A stretch of 63,264 nucleotides of DNA, taken from assembly GCA_023150835.1 (NCBI GenBank), contig JAKLKB010000046.1:1-63264 (forward strand). The letters are read 5' to 3'. Every line of letters starts with the position of its first letter. Position 1 is the first letter of the stretch. Source of the stretch: Myxococcota bacterium (GTDB lineage: Bacteria > Myxococcota_C > UBA6777). A program made the translations under genes and the position numbers. Of this stretch, positions 43,995 to 52,626 are shown piece by piece. The notes beneath the pieces were generated by a model. It saw only the letters and a program-made list of their open reading frames with translations, ran no database searches and was not told the origin of the DNA.

Positions 43995-44707
43995 CGGCCC
44001 TCCGACCCGATTTCAGATCGCGCTGCCGATGAAACAGCCGCGTCCACCGCGACTTCCCGCGACTTTGTGGATTCAACGGATCTTGCGGTCTCGCCTTCCA
44101 GTTGTTGAAGCGTATTGTCCATCAATAGGCTGATATCGCTTTGCAGATCCAACAACAGCCGATCCACCCGCGCCAACAAAAACCGATACCCCACATACGC
44201 AGGGATCGCCACGATCAAGCCTGCCGCTGTCGTCAACAACGCAACCCACACACCTCCCGCCACAAGGCGCGGATCGCCTACCCCCCCCAATTCCACACGT
44301 TGAAACGCCACGATCATCCCCAACACCGTCCCCAACAACCCCAACAACGGCTCCAAACTCGCCACCATCCCAAGCGAGCCGATCCCGCGCTCCATAAAAA
44401 AGGCCTCGCGCTGGCCCGCCTCCTGCAAAGCATCTTTCAACGCTTCACGATCCCGCGAAGCCTCCAACTGCGAAAACATCACCCACGCCAAACGCGCCAA
44501 CGCGCTGCTTTCTCGCTGGCACAACACTCGCGCTTCGCTCCATTGCTTCAAGCGGATCAACTGCAACAACTGCCGCAACAGCATCGGCGGGTTGATCTTG
44601 TGCCGTTGCAACGCCCACATCCGCTCCAAAAAAATCGACAAACCCACCGCCGATCCCAAAAGGATCGCGTACATCACCCACCCGCCCTTTTCAAACAAGC
44701 TGATCAT
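43991..44707 (-). CDS. ExbB/TolQ/MotA family proton channel protein
   Basis: 238 residues from ATG at 44707, which overlaps the preceding gene by 4 bp (ATGA). Three hydrophobic segments are visible: WVMYAILLGSAVGLSIFLE, LEPLLGLLGTVLGMIVAF and VALLTTAAGLIVAIPAYVGY, with the family motif GLLGTVLGMI and the conserved GLIVAIPA. It forms the ring subunit around the ExbD dimer in the inner membrane. The chain J-like/HTH - ExbB - ExbD is joined by 4-bp overlaps, indicating one mRNA. Confidence 0.92.
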   Translation of the reverse strand: MISLFEKGGWVMYAILLGSAVGLSIFLERMWALQRHKINPPMLLRQLLQLIRLKQWSEARVLCQRESSALARLAWVMFSQLEASRDREALKDALQEAGQREAFFMERGIGSLGMVASLEPLLGLLGTVLGMIVAFQRVELGGVGDPRLVAGGVWVALLTTAAGLIVAIPAYVGYRFLLARVDRLLLDLQSDISLLMDNTLQQLEGETARSVESTKSREVAVDAAVSSAARSEIGSEGR

Positions 44708-45813
44708 CCGTGCGATACTCCTTCTTGTGTTCGCCAACCCCAATAGGAAGCCAAGTAGTCAATCAACACTTTTCGGACCTCCACATCGATCGCACGTGCG
44801 TACGCCGTCAATGCAGCACGCACTTGACGGCTCGATCCCAACATCGCGTAGTGTTCGGCTTCTAAAGCCGCAAGATAGTCCTTTGAAACGCCGCAATGCT
44901 GGGCCACATCTTCCAAAGATATCGAGCGTTCTTCGCGGATCTGCCGCAATCTCTGTCCCGAAAAAGGTCCGTTCCATAGGCTCGGAGCCTCTTCGATTTG
45001 TACCTGCTCGCTTGGCCTCGTCTCTGTTTCTATCGACGCACTCAGCCCAACATCCGCTTTGCTCGATGTGCTCAACCCGAATCCCGCTCTCGTTGATGCT
45101 GTCGGCCTAAACTCCAAATTCATCGGCGCGCTTGGTTTGGCGTTTTTATTCGTCGGTCCGCTTGGCTTGGCATCCGTGTTCCCTGTGGCGTTCGTGGGTC
45201 CGCTCGGCTTGGCATCCGTGTTCCCTGTGGCGTTCGTGGGTCCGCTCGGCTTGGCATCCGTGTTCCTCGAAGCACCCGACATTGGAACAACCAGCCGAAG
45301 ATCTTGTGTTTGTGGCCGCAAGGATAGAAACGCCTCTTTCGCCTGCGGCTTCTCGGCTGCTTTTGGATGCCTGACTTGTTCATTCCGCTGTCCCTGCGTG
45401 CTTTGTGAAGACGGATCTTGGCGTTCTTTGAAGGAGCGCTCCAATTCTTCTGCTGCGGGGGACTCCGCTTCGGCGGAAAACAAACGCGGCGAAGAGCGCG
45501 GATCGCCTCCCTCTCTCTCCTCCAACAACCGAGCCGCTTCAGGGGATACAGAAAAAGGCGTGAGATCGGGAAACGAGGGCTGGCTTCGCGGCGCATCGTC
45601 CACAAAGGTCTCGTTCGCAGAGGTGCGCAAACGTTGATAGGCTTCCTGTAACATCAGCAAAAAGCGTCGGCGATCTTCGACACGCAACAATCCATAACTC
45701 GCCAACCCACCGATGCTATAGCGCCGCATCAAGCAACGGTACGCTTCCTCAACGTCCGCCCAATTCGCCTGCGCATCCAACTCCAACAAGCGCAGATCTT
45801 GGATCCGTGTCAT
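44704..45813 (-). CDS. J-like and RodZ-type helix-turn-helix protein
   Basis: 369 residues from ATG at 45813, with AAGGAG 7 nt upstream. The first ~75 residues resemble a J domain (DLRLLELDAQANWADVEEAYRCL and FLLMLQEAYQRL), but the HPD triad is absent. The middle (~80-280) is a charged, Pro/Ser-rich linker with 14-residue repeats (TNATGNTDAKPSGP). Residues ~285-350 form an HTH_25/RodZ-like domain (LRQIREERSISLEDVAQHCGVSKDYLAALE). There is no membrane segment. It overlaps exbB by 4 bp and could tie the motor genes to a polarity or cytoskeletal system; the role is unknown. Confidence 0.8.
   Translation of the reverse strand: MTRIQDLRLLELDAQANWADVEEAYRCLMRRYSIGGLASYGLLRVEDRRRFLLMLQEAYQRLRTSANETFVDDAPRSQPSFPDLTPFSVSPEAARLLEEREGGDPRSSPRLFSAEAESPAAEELERSFKERQDPSSQSTQGQRNEQVRHPKAAEKPQAKEAFLSLRPQTQDLRLVVPMSGASRNTDAKPSGPTNATGNTDAKPSGPTNATGNTDAKPSGPTNKNAKPSAPMNLEFRPTASTRAGFGLSTSSKADVGLSASIETETRPSEQVQIEEAPSLWNGPFSGQRLRQIREERSISLEDVAQHCGVSKDYLAALEAEHYAMLGSSRQVRAALTAYARAIDVEVRKVLIDYLASYWGWRTQEGVSHG
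45158..45266. repeat. In-frame 42-bp minisatellite in the J-like/HTH gene
   Basis: About 2.6 copies of a 42-bp unit (plus strand contains GGCTTGGCATCCGTGTTCCC), encoding TNATGNTDAKPSGP. Adjacent copies are identical or nearly so. Confidence 0.88.
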
Positions 45814-45887
45814 CAAAAACTCCTTTCCCGAAAGAACACCATCTGTCGCCCGAAAGCGCGATCAAAATTCCTTTTGTCTTCGGTGAT

Positions 45888-46796
45888 TCAGCCCGAACTG
45901 TTCGGTGGTTGCGAGTCTGGGGGTAAAGAAGGATCGTCGTCTGCGGACAACAAACCCAAGAGATGCTCCGTCACACCACGCATCTGTTGCACCCAGCGCG
46001 AGTCGGGAAACTCAAATACAAATGGGCGCCTTGAAGCCGACGTCATCGACAACCGCTCATCGTATTCCAAACTCCCCAATGGAACCGTTCGCAAGCCAAA
46101 AAAACGCCGGATGACCGGCGCGATCTCTCGCTCAATGTGGCTATCCGCGATCTGTGAGATGCCATTGACCAAGCAATACACGGGCTTTTTGCGCAACGCA
46201 CGACGAAGTGTATGCGCACGCGGTGGATCTTGCGCACGCAAGGCCGTCAACCACGGCATCGGTAGCCAACCTTGCGATGGAGGCGCGCTTGTTAAGCTCC
46301 CTTGCATCTTCCACAAACACAAACGGCGCAAAAAGAAATAATCCCTCTCCATCCCTTGAAAACTCGGAGACGATACCAAGATCCCCACATCTGCTTGATC
46401 AAATAAGCGCGTCTGCCACGCTCCTGCTCCTGAACCTACATCCCACAACGTGATATCCGCATCCAGCGCACCCAATGACACAGAAAATCGCTCCGCCTGC
46501 GAAGCATCCGAAAGATCCCGTAGATCTTGATACACACCCGCGATCAATCCGAGATCTTTAACCCCCGTCGGCAACACCACATCCCGCGCTTCTTGTTCGC
46601 CTGACAGCACATGTCCCAAAGAGTATTGAGGATCTTCCAAACCAAAAAAAGTATGCAAGTTCGCTCCATTGAGGTCGGCGTCCACCAACACCACACGCAG
46701 CCCCAACTCCGCGATCAAGATCCCCAACTGCACCGCGATCAGGCTCTTTCCAGTACCACCTTTTCCACCGCCAATGGCGACACTCATCGAACACAC
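45888..46796 (-). CDS. MinD/ParA-like ATPase (FlhG type)
   Basis: 302 residues from a GTG at 46796 (GGGAG ~11 nt upstream); an ATG at 46787 is an alternative. The deviant Walker A GGGKGGTGKS, VVLVDADLNGANLH and the switch region DITLWDVGSGAGAW identify a MinD/ParA superfamily ATPase, closest in pattern to the FlhG/MinD-like group. Such proteins dimerise on ATP and position cellular machines. The C-terminal ~30 residues are Pro/Ser-rich, with no obvious amphipathic membrane-targeting helix. It lies 74 bp upstream of the J-like/HTH-ExbB-ExbD unit, so it may position that motor; this is inference. Confidence 0.85.
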   Translation of the reverse strand: MCSMSVAIGGGKGGTGKSLIAVQLGILIAELGLRVVLVDADLNGANLHTFFGLEDPQYSLGHVLSGEQEARDVVLPTGVKDLGLIAGVYQDLRDLSDASQAERFSVSLGALDADITLWDVGSGAGAWQTRLFDQADVGILVSSPSFQGMERDYFFLRRLCLWKMQGSLTSAPPSQGWLPMPWLTALRAQDPPRAHTLRRALRKKPVYCLVNGISQIADSHIEREIAPVIRRFFGLRTVPLGSLEYDERLSMTSASRRPFVFEFPDSRWVQQMRGVTEHLLGLLSADDDPSLPPDSQPPNSSG

Positions 46797-46837
46797 GCGT
46801 CGATTCTCCCTTATCCATCGGCCTTTTCGGCGATCGA

Positions 46838-48358
46838 TTATTCTCTGTGACTCCGCAAATCCTCTCGCGATCCTGCCATTTCTTCAAACAAACACGATAC
46901 CGCCTCCGCATCCCCCGACAACCACGTCCGCAGATCCAACCACAGACAACCTCGCTCCAACAACCCGATTATCGGGATCGTTCGTGTACGCAAAGCGGCC
47001 TCAAACAAGGACACCGAATGCACCGCACTCCCCAAACACAAACGAGCTGTCGGCAACGTCAACGCAGGCAAAGATCCCCCCCCAACACGCGCCTCCGCTT
47101 TCTCCCACGACAAGGACCAACCCCCTCGTTTGAGCGCAGCACGCCATCTTTGTACCCAGAACTCTGCTTGTTCGTATAACGCTTCGGCATCTGTGGATAA
47201 TGCGGATAATACAGGGATATCGCGCCACGCAATATCGTCCCCGTACGCATAAACCTGCACTGTAGCTTCCAACGCCGCGAGTGTCAACTTGTCCACGCGC
47301 AAAGCCCGCGCAATCGGCAGCTTTGCAGCTTTCTTGATCCAAGACGCCTTGCCTGTGATCACTCCACACTGCGGCCCCCCAAACAGCTTGTCTCCACTCC
47401 ATGTCACAACATCCGCACCTGCCCGATGCAACGCTCGCACCGACCAACCACGCTCTCCCCAATGCGCGGGCGGCTCCATTAACATCCCACTCCCTTGATC
47501 CACCATCACCGAAACTCCCCGCCGATGCCCCAATCCCACCAACGCCTCGGCCTCCACTTCCTTCACAAATCCTTCGATCACAAAGTTGCTGCGGTGGACT
47601 TTCAACAACAATCCTGTCTCCTCGCTGATCGCTTGCTCGTAATCCCGTAAGTGCGTGCGGTTGGTAGTCCCGACTTCACGCAAACGCACCCCCGCCACTT
47701 CCATCACCTCGGGCATCCGAAAAGAACCACCGATCTCCACCATCTCCCCTCGTGACAAGATCACCTCACGCCCCGCTGACATCGCTTGCAACATCAGCAT
47801 CACCGCCGCCGCATTGTTGTTCACCACCAACGCCGCTTCTGCCCCAGTCACTGCACACAACGCCGACTCCAACAACGATTGCCTTGAACCCCGCTCTCTT
47901 CGCTGCAAATCAAACTCCAAGTTGGTATACGTACCCGCCAACTCTTGCAGCCGCTCACACGCCAAACGCCCCAACGGAGCGCGGCCAAGATTCGTATGCA
48001 ACACCACACCCGTCGCGTTGATCACCCGAACCAAACGAGGCCGCTCCCGCTCTTCCAACTTCTCTCTCGCCCTCTCTTCCCATCTCTCCGAATCCACCGC
48101 CCAAACCTCGACCTCCTCCCCTGCCTTCAATCGCCCCCGCCTATCCGCCAACAACTCCCTTAACGCCTCGCTCACCCAAGTTCTCGGATAATCCGACAAC
48201 AAACGCTGTATCCCCTCTTGCTCCAACAATCTCCCCAATTGCGGCAGCCCCGCCAACAAACGATGCCTCTCCTGATCCGCACTCACCGTTTGCTCGGCCT
48301 CTGCTTGAACCTCCAAACCCGTTATTTGCCTCTCAAACACACCTTTTTGTTGTGTCAC
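46838..48358 (-). CDS. selA: L-seryl-tRNA(Sec) selenium transferase
   Basis: About 506 residues from a GTG at 48358, with GGGAG 7 nt upstream (a TTG at 48364 is also in frame). SelA hallmarks are present: INATGVVLHTNLGRAPL, YTNLEFDLQRRERGSR, VVNNNAAAVMLML, GTTNRTHLRDY, VDQGSGM and the PLP-Lys motif SGDKLFGGPQCGVI. The enzyme converts Ser-tRNA(Sec) to Sec-tRNA(Sec) with selenophosphate. Length is slightly above the usual ~460. selB, selC and selD are not in the window, so Sec use must depend on genes elsewhere. Its 3' end is 41 bp from the MinD-like gene. Confidence 0.93.
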   Translation of the reverse strand: MTQQKGVFERQITGLEVQAEAEQTVSADQERHRLLAGLPQLGRLLEQEGIQRLLSDYPRTWVSEALRELLADRRGRLKAGEEVEVWAVDSERWEERAREKLEERERPRLVRVINATGVVLHTNLGRAPLGRLACERLQELAGTYTNLEFDLQRRERGSRQSLLESALCAVTGAEAALVVNNNAAAVMLMLQAMSAGREVILSRGEMVEIGGSFRMPEVMEVAGVRLREVGTTNRTHLRDYEQAISEETGLLLKVHRSNFVIEGFVKEVEAEALVGLGHRRGVSVMVDQGSGMLMEPPAHWGERGWSVRALHRAGADVVTWSGDKLFGGPQCGVITGKASWIKKAAKLPIARALRVDKLTLAALEATVQVYAYGDDIAWRDIPVLSALSTDAEALYEQAEFWVQRWRAALKRGGWSLSWEKAEARVGGGSLPALTLPTARLCLGSAVHSVSLFEAALRTRTIPIIGLLERGCLWLDLRTWLSGDAEAVSCLFEEMAGSREDLRSHRE

Positions 48359-48448
48359 GCACAAACTCCCACACTTGTATAAATCGCTGTTTTGTCATAC
48401 GTTTCTATCAATCACGACCTCGTTCTACCCCTGTTTTCTTCGAGTACC

Positions 48449-48478
48449 TTGCTTGTCCAAAGCAACCTCTGTTAAGAT
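48449..48478 (+). promoter_or_regulatory. Sigma-70-like promoter of the pseudokinase-PP2C gene
   Basis: TTGCTT at 48449-48454 and TAAGAT at 48473-48478 with an 18-bp spacer, about 40 bp upstream of the ATG at 48521. Confidence 0.45.
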
Positions 48479-48520
48479 ACCGCGAACTTTACGCCTTGTC
48501 AGGAAAGGTAGAGGAAGCGG

Positions 48521-51493
48521 ATGACAAAAAAAGATAACTCGAATCCTCCTGCAACTGCCGCAACAAGCAGCAGTTTCTTCTCAGATATCGCGCAGGATCT
48601 GCAAACCCAAGTCGAAGGTCTGCAGGAACCTTCGACCGAAAACACAGGCACTTCATCCTCCTTCGCCCTTCAATCGGAGAACAGCGGCAAGATCTCTCCT
48701 CTTTCCCACGCTGCCTCCAACCAAAGCAGCGATCTCTTTGACGCGCAATCCAACAATCCCCCCGAATCTAGCCTCTATCGAGATCCCGCACGCACAGCAG
48801 CGATCGCCAACGGCCAACACCAAGAAAGCACCCCCTTGCCCTCTGTCCCCGCCATCCTACACGCCGAAGGTCTCGATCAACCCGATCCCGGCGCAACGAT
48901 CATCGAGATGGCCGCCATCGATCTCGACCTGCTCAAGCAGCTCCATCAAGCCCAACAACAAAACGCCCTCCCCCCCAGCGAATCGCGTCACCCTGACGAA
49001 GAAGCCCCTGTCCTCTTGCATTCCGTCGACCTCAACGCCGAAGACGATCCACCCCTCCTCCTTGAAAACCCCACAGCTCCGCCCTCTTCGCCTTCTTCCA
49101 AACTTCCCCCTCCACCCGCCCTCTCAACGCTTTCCTCTCGCGCCCACGCACTCGAACAACAAGCCGTCCCCTCGAACCTCCACACCACCAAATCAAACGA
49201 TGGCTTGTCCCTTGTCTCCGATATCTCTGGCGACAAGTCTTCGAGTCAAGAACAAGATCCCGATGACGAAGGCGACGAAGCTGGCAAAACCCTCATGATG
49301 GGAGCGATCGACGAAGCCACCGCTGCAAAGATCCTTGCCGCCCAAGACAAACACATCGCATCCCTCCAACAAACCGCCGAAGAAGAAACCCTCGACACCC
49401 ACTCCGGCGATCACCACGAAGCCCTCACCCAAGACGGACTCCCTGCCGTCGAAAATCCTGAGTTCGAACTCGGCGTAGGCGACGAGATCTCGATCGAGAT
49501 CGACCTCGACAACGACAGCCCCGCCCTGCCAACTCCACCTCCCAGCATCCCACGTGGCATCATCCCTCCGCCTCCCCCCAGCACCCCCCGCAACGCCCCA
49601 CCACCCGATCTCGACCTACCCCTCGCTCCCCCAAGCGCCCCCCACATCGAACCCCCGCCTCCACCCGATGCCGCCGGTCGTGTCGTCGTCCAAAAGAAAG
49701 CCAGCGCCTCGGTGCTTCGGCAAAATCCCGTCAAATGCCCACAATGCAACCACCTCTCCCGCGATCCGATCTGGTGCGACAACTGTGGCGCGTCGCTACA
49801 AAAGCCCGAACAACCGCCATTTACGTCATCCAAACCCGGTCGCGTCGTTCAGGCCAACAACCAAAACTATCTGCTGCAACGCGATGTCTCTCGATCCAAC
49901 GACCGCGTGATCTGGGAAGCCTCCCTCCAAGGCGAAGAAAATCCCGCGCCCTACATCGTCGAAGAACTCTCTCCCCTGCGTTTTCGATCTGGATACCAAC
50001 AACTACCCGATCTTTCTAAAACCTGCATCCATCGTCCTTTTGCAATCGAAGAACACGAAGACCGCGTCTTTCTGTTTTCTTCACCACTCCCCGGCTACCG
50101 CTTGTCCCGCGCTTTTGAAGAACGACGTGTCTTCTCTTTCTCCGAGATGCGGCACATCCTCAACCACATCGCTCAAGCCATCCAAACCATCCACCAACAC
50201 AACTTGCTTTTCCTCCAATTGGATGCTCGCCAGATCTGGCTGCGCGATGAACGCGATCCCCGTATCCTCGGCCTTGAACGCCTCTACAACGAAAAAGTCC
50301 CCCTCCACCTTCGCCCTCGCCGTGAAGGTTATTCTGCCCCCGAGATCTATCAAGCTCAACCCACTCTCGGCCCTCACACCGATATCTTTGCGCTCGGTGC
50401 TCTTCTTCATTACATGGTCAGCCTCGCCCGACCCTTCAATCACCTTGACACCGCCAAAGTCGATATCCCTTCCCCTCGCGTCCATAACCTCACCTTCCCA
50501 ATGGGACTGGATCATGTGATCTTGCGCGCCCTCCATCCCAAGATCCCCCGACGCTACAAAGATGTCGAATCCTTCTTACGCGAATTCAACCGCGCCATCG
50601 ACGAATTAGAAGAACGCGAAAAACAGCCGAACCTCCGCCTTCAACTCGCAGTCGGCCACGATATCCACATCGGCGTCAGCAAAGGCAACCGTAACCCCGT
50701 CAACCAAGATGCTCTGTTTTGGCGATACGACCGCAATCGCGGAAAAGGACTCTTTCTTGTGGCCGATGGGGTCAGCCATTGCAACTACGGCTCTGGCGAT
50801 CGCGCCTCCTCTCTCGTGATCCAAGCCGCCCGCAAACGCTGGGATACCTTGCTCAAACAACCCATCATGGAAGAGAACACCACCCCCGAACAACGCCGCC
50901 AGATCATCCAATCGATCTTTGACGCCGCAAATGTCGCGATCTGCGCAGAGATCAACCAACGCTACGAACGCATCGACGGCTATGTCGAAGACGTCATGGG
51001 TTCGACCTGCGTGGCTTGCTTCCTTGACGGCTCCCACATGACGCTCGCCAACCTCGGCGATTCACGCGGCTACCTCAAAACCGAACACTACATCGAACAG
51101 ATCACCGTCGATCACGACTACAAAACCGCCCAAATGCAGATCAAACAAGATATGCGTGCCCTGCAAAAACTCACGGGCGGAAGCCTGATCACCCGCTGCG
51201 TCGGCTCATTTCGCAAAGATGAAAAAATGAAGCTGCTACCGCGTGATCTCGAACCTGACTTCTTTGAACTGCGCCTACGCACAGACGATATCATCGTCAT
51301 CTGCTCGGATGGACTCAGCGATTACGCCGGTGCCAACGAAGAAGAATCTCGATACGCCATCGCCAAACTTCTACAAGCCTATCCTGACCCCTTGAGTGCT
51401 TGCTTCTGGCTCATCGCCCTCGCCAACCAAAATGGCGGCGGCGACAACATCTCTGTGATCGAGATCAAAGTCATCGGACCCACACAATCCTAG
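48521..51493 (+). CDS. Zinc-ribbon / pseudokinase / PP2C phosphatase fusion
   Basis: 990 residues from ATG at 48521, with GAGGAAG upstream. Residues ~1-400 are low-complexity, acidic and Pro-rich. A zinc ribbon (CPQCNHLSRDPIWCDNCG) lies at ~405-425. Residues ~440-690 have the outline of a protein kinase C-lobe (HILNHIAQAIQTIHQHNLLFLQLDARQIWL, REGYSAPEIYQAQPTLGPHTDIFALGALLHYMV), but the HRD and DFG motifs are replaced by FLQLDA and ILGLER, so it should be inactive. Residues ~705-985 form a PP2C phosphatase (GNRNPVNQDALFW, LVADGVSHCNYGSGDRAS, MGSTCVACFL, LGDSRGYL, ICSDGLSDYAG, GGGDNISVIEI). It is followed 53 bp later by an FHA gene, a plausible phospho-signalling partner. Confidence 0.88.
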   Translation: MTKKDNSNPPATAATSSSFFSDIAQDLQTQVEGLQEPSTENTGTSSSFALQSENSGKISPLSHAASNQSSDLFDAQSNNPPESSLYRDPARTAAIANGQHQESTPLPSVPAILHAEGLDQPDPGATIIEMAAIDLDLLKQLHQAQQQNALPPSESRHPDEEAPVLLHSVDLNAEDDPPLLLENPTAPPSSPSSKLPPPPALSTLSSRAHALEQQAVPSNLHTTKSNDGLSLVSDISGDKSSSQEQDPDDEGDEAGKTLMMGAIDEATAAKILAAQDKHIASLQQTAEEETLDTHSGDHHEALTQDGLPAVENPEFELGVGDEISIEIDLDNDSPALPTPPPSIPRGIIPPPPPSTPRNAPPPDLDLPLAPPSAPHIEPPPPPDAAGRVVVQKKASASVLRQNPVKCPQCNHLSRDPIWCDNCGASLQKPEQPPFTSSKPGRVVQANNQNYLLQRDVSRSNDRVIWEASLQGEENPAPYIVEELSPLRFRSGYQQLPDLSKTCIHRPFAIEEHEDRVFLFSSPLPGYRLSRAFEERRVFSFSEMRHILNHIAQAIQTIHQHNLLFLQLDARQIWLRDERDPRILGLERLYNEKVPLHLRPRREGYSAPEIYQAQPTLGPHTDIFALGALLHYMVSLARPFNHLDTAKVDIPSPRVHNLTFPMGLDHVILRALHPKIPRRYKDVESFLREFNRAIDELEEREKQPNLRLQLAVGHDIHIGVSKGNRNPVNQDALFWRYDRNRGKGLFLVADGVSHCNYGSGDRASSLVIQAARKRWDTLLKQPIMEENTTPEQRRQIIQSIFDAANVAICAEINQRYERIDGYVEDVMGSTCVACFLDGSHMTLANLGDSRGYLKTEHYIEQITVDHDYKTAQMQIKQDMRALQKLTGGSLITRCVGSFRKDEKMKLLPRDLEPDFFELRLRTDDIIVICSDGLSDYAGANEEESRYAIAKLLQAYPDPLSACFWLIALANQNGGGDNISVIEIKVIGPTQS

Positions 51494-51546
51494 CCATCGC
51501 ACGATCTACCCTTGGCGCTCTGCTCGATACAAGGAAGCTTAACTCC

Positions 51547-52317
51547 ATGATCATCTGCCCTGTCTGCGAAACTGAAAACGAAGCGCACGAACCCTTTTGC
51601 ATCCTCTGTGGTGCAAAACTACAGCCCTCTACCCCAAACGCCCTCCCCAACACGACCTCCTTTACCTCGGAGATCGAAACGGCTCTTGATGATCTCCTCC
51701 CTCTCCCCGATGATATCGGCGAACAACCCGCTTCGTCCCCACACACTCCGTCCCTGCGCCCCAACCCACTCCAAATCAGCCCCTCCCACACACCCAACTC
51801 CGGCACACCAACATTCTCCCCTCAGCGGCTCATGACCACACGCAGCCCCGAGATGCTACCCGTCACAAACACCGCTGTCATCGACGAAAACGATCAAGAC
51901 CTCAGCACACAACACTTCCGCTCCAAACCCGCCCCTACACCCAACCGTACCCCCGTCCTTCCCTCCTACAATACCGAAGTCCCTGCCCCCGGAACCCTCT
52001 GTCTGATCGTCTACTTCCAACGACGCCCCGCCCTCTATTTTCCCGTCATCTACGACGAGATCTTGATCGGGCGCACCGACCCCGCTTCCAACTCTTACCC
52101 CGATCTCGATCTCACTCCCTTCGATCCCGATCTCGCGATATCACGCAAACACACCTACGTCTACCGCGAGCAAGGCGCTTACTTTATCTACCCCATCAGC
52201 AACTCCGGTACCCAAGTCAACCAAGAAATGGTCGATATCGGTACAAAAAAACTCCTCAAAGAAGGCGACGTCGTGATCCTCTCTGGTCGCCTTGCCATCC
52301 GCTTCGCCCGCTCCTAA
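51547..52317 (+). CDS. Zinc-ribbon FHA-domain protein
   Basis: 256 residues from ATG at 51547, with AAGGAAG upstream. The N-terminus is a zinc ribbon (CPVCETENEAHEPFCILCG). A Pro/Ser/Thr-rich linker (~25-155) leads to a C-terminal FHA domain (~165-250) with the key residues IGRTD, SRKH (phosphothreonine pocket) and NSGTQVNQ. FHA domains bind phosphothreonine peptides. Threonines in the linker could be kinase substrates. The gene ends in two tandem TAA codons, and its last codons are duplicated twice downstream (69-bp repeat). It probably works with the phosphatase fusion encoded 53 bp upstream. Confidence 0.9.
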   Translation: MIICPVCETENEAHEPFCILCGAKLQPSTPNALPNTTSFTSEIETALDDLLPLPDDIGEQPASSPHTPSLRPNPLQISPSHTPNSGTPTFSPQRLMTTRSPEMLPVTNTAVIDENDQDLSTQHFRSKPAPTPNRTPVLPSYNTEVPAPGTLCLIVYFQRRPALYFPVIYDEILIGRTDPASNSYPDLDLTPFDPDLAISRKHTYVYREQGAYFIYPISNSGTQVNQEMVDIGTKKLLKEGDVVILSGRLAIRFARS

Positions 52318-52456
52318 TAAAGTCGCCTCGCCGCCCAGCACACCCACTCCGAAATCCACCTCGCCATCCGCTTCGCCCGCTCCTAATAAAGTCGCCTCAC
52401 CGCCCAGCACACCCACTCCGAAATCCACCTCGCCATCCGCTTTGCCCACTCCAAAA
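52295..52456. repeat. 69-bp tandem repeat spanning the 3' end of the FHA gene
   Basis: Units start at 52295, 52364 and 52433 with CCATCCGC(T)TCGCCC. The first unit covers the last codons and the double stop TAATAA; the second also carries TAATAA. In the next reading frame the array encodes a 23-residue Pro/Ser unit, PSASPAPNKVASPPSTPTPK plus STS, resembling the linkers of other proteins here. Confidence 0.88.
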
Positions 52457-52510
52457 CGGCCCACTTCCCGCCCGAAACGCCCCGATATCTCTGCTGGCCT
52501 TGCCCGTCTC

Positions 52511-52626
52511 ATACGATATCCGAGAGATGCACACAGCAAACGAGAGTGCGTAGATGCCCGATTCTTGGGCAGCCACACCTGTCTGCCCCGGCCTCTTTAC
52601 GATCACGCAACGCGCGGATCTCGTAT
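52511..52626. repeat. Dispersed ~116-bp repeat R1, copy 5, ending on the G1P dehydrogenase stop codon
   Basis: Starts ATACGATATCCGAGAG and ends CGCGGATCTCGTAT. The final T at 52626 is the first base of TCA, the complement of the TGA stop of the minus-strand gene at 52626. The centre has TTCTTGGGCAGCCACACCTG and ACGATCACGCA, as in other copies. Confidence 0.85.
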
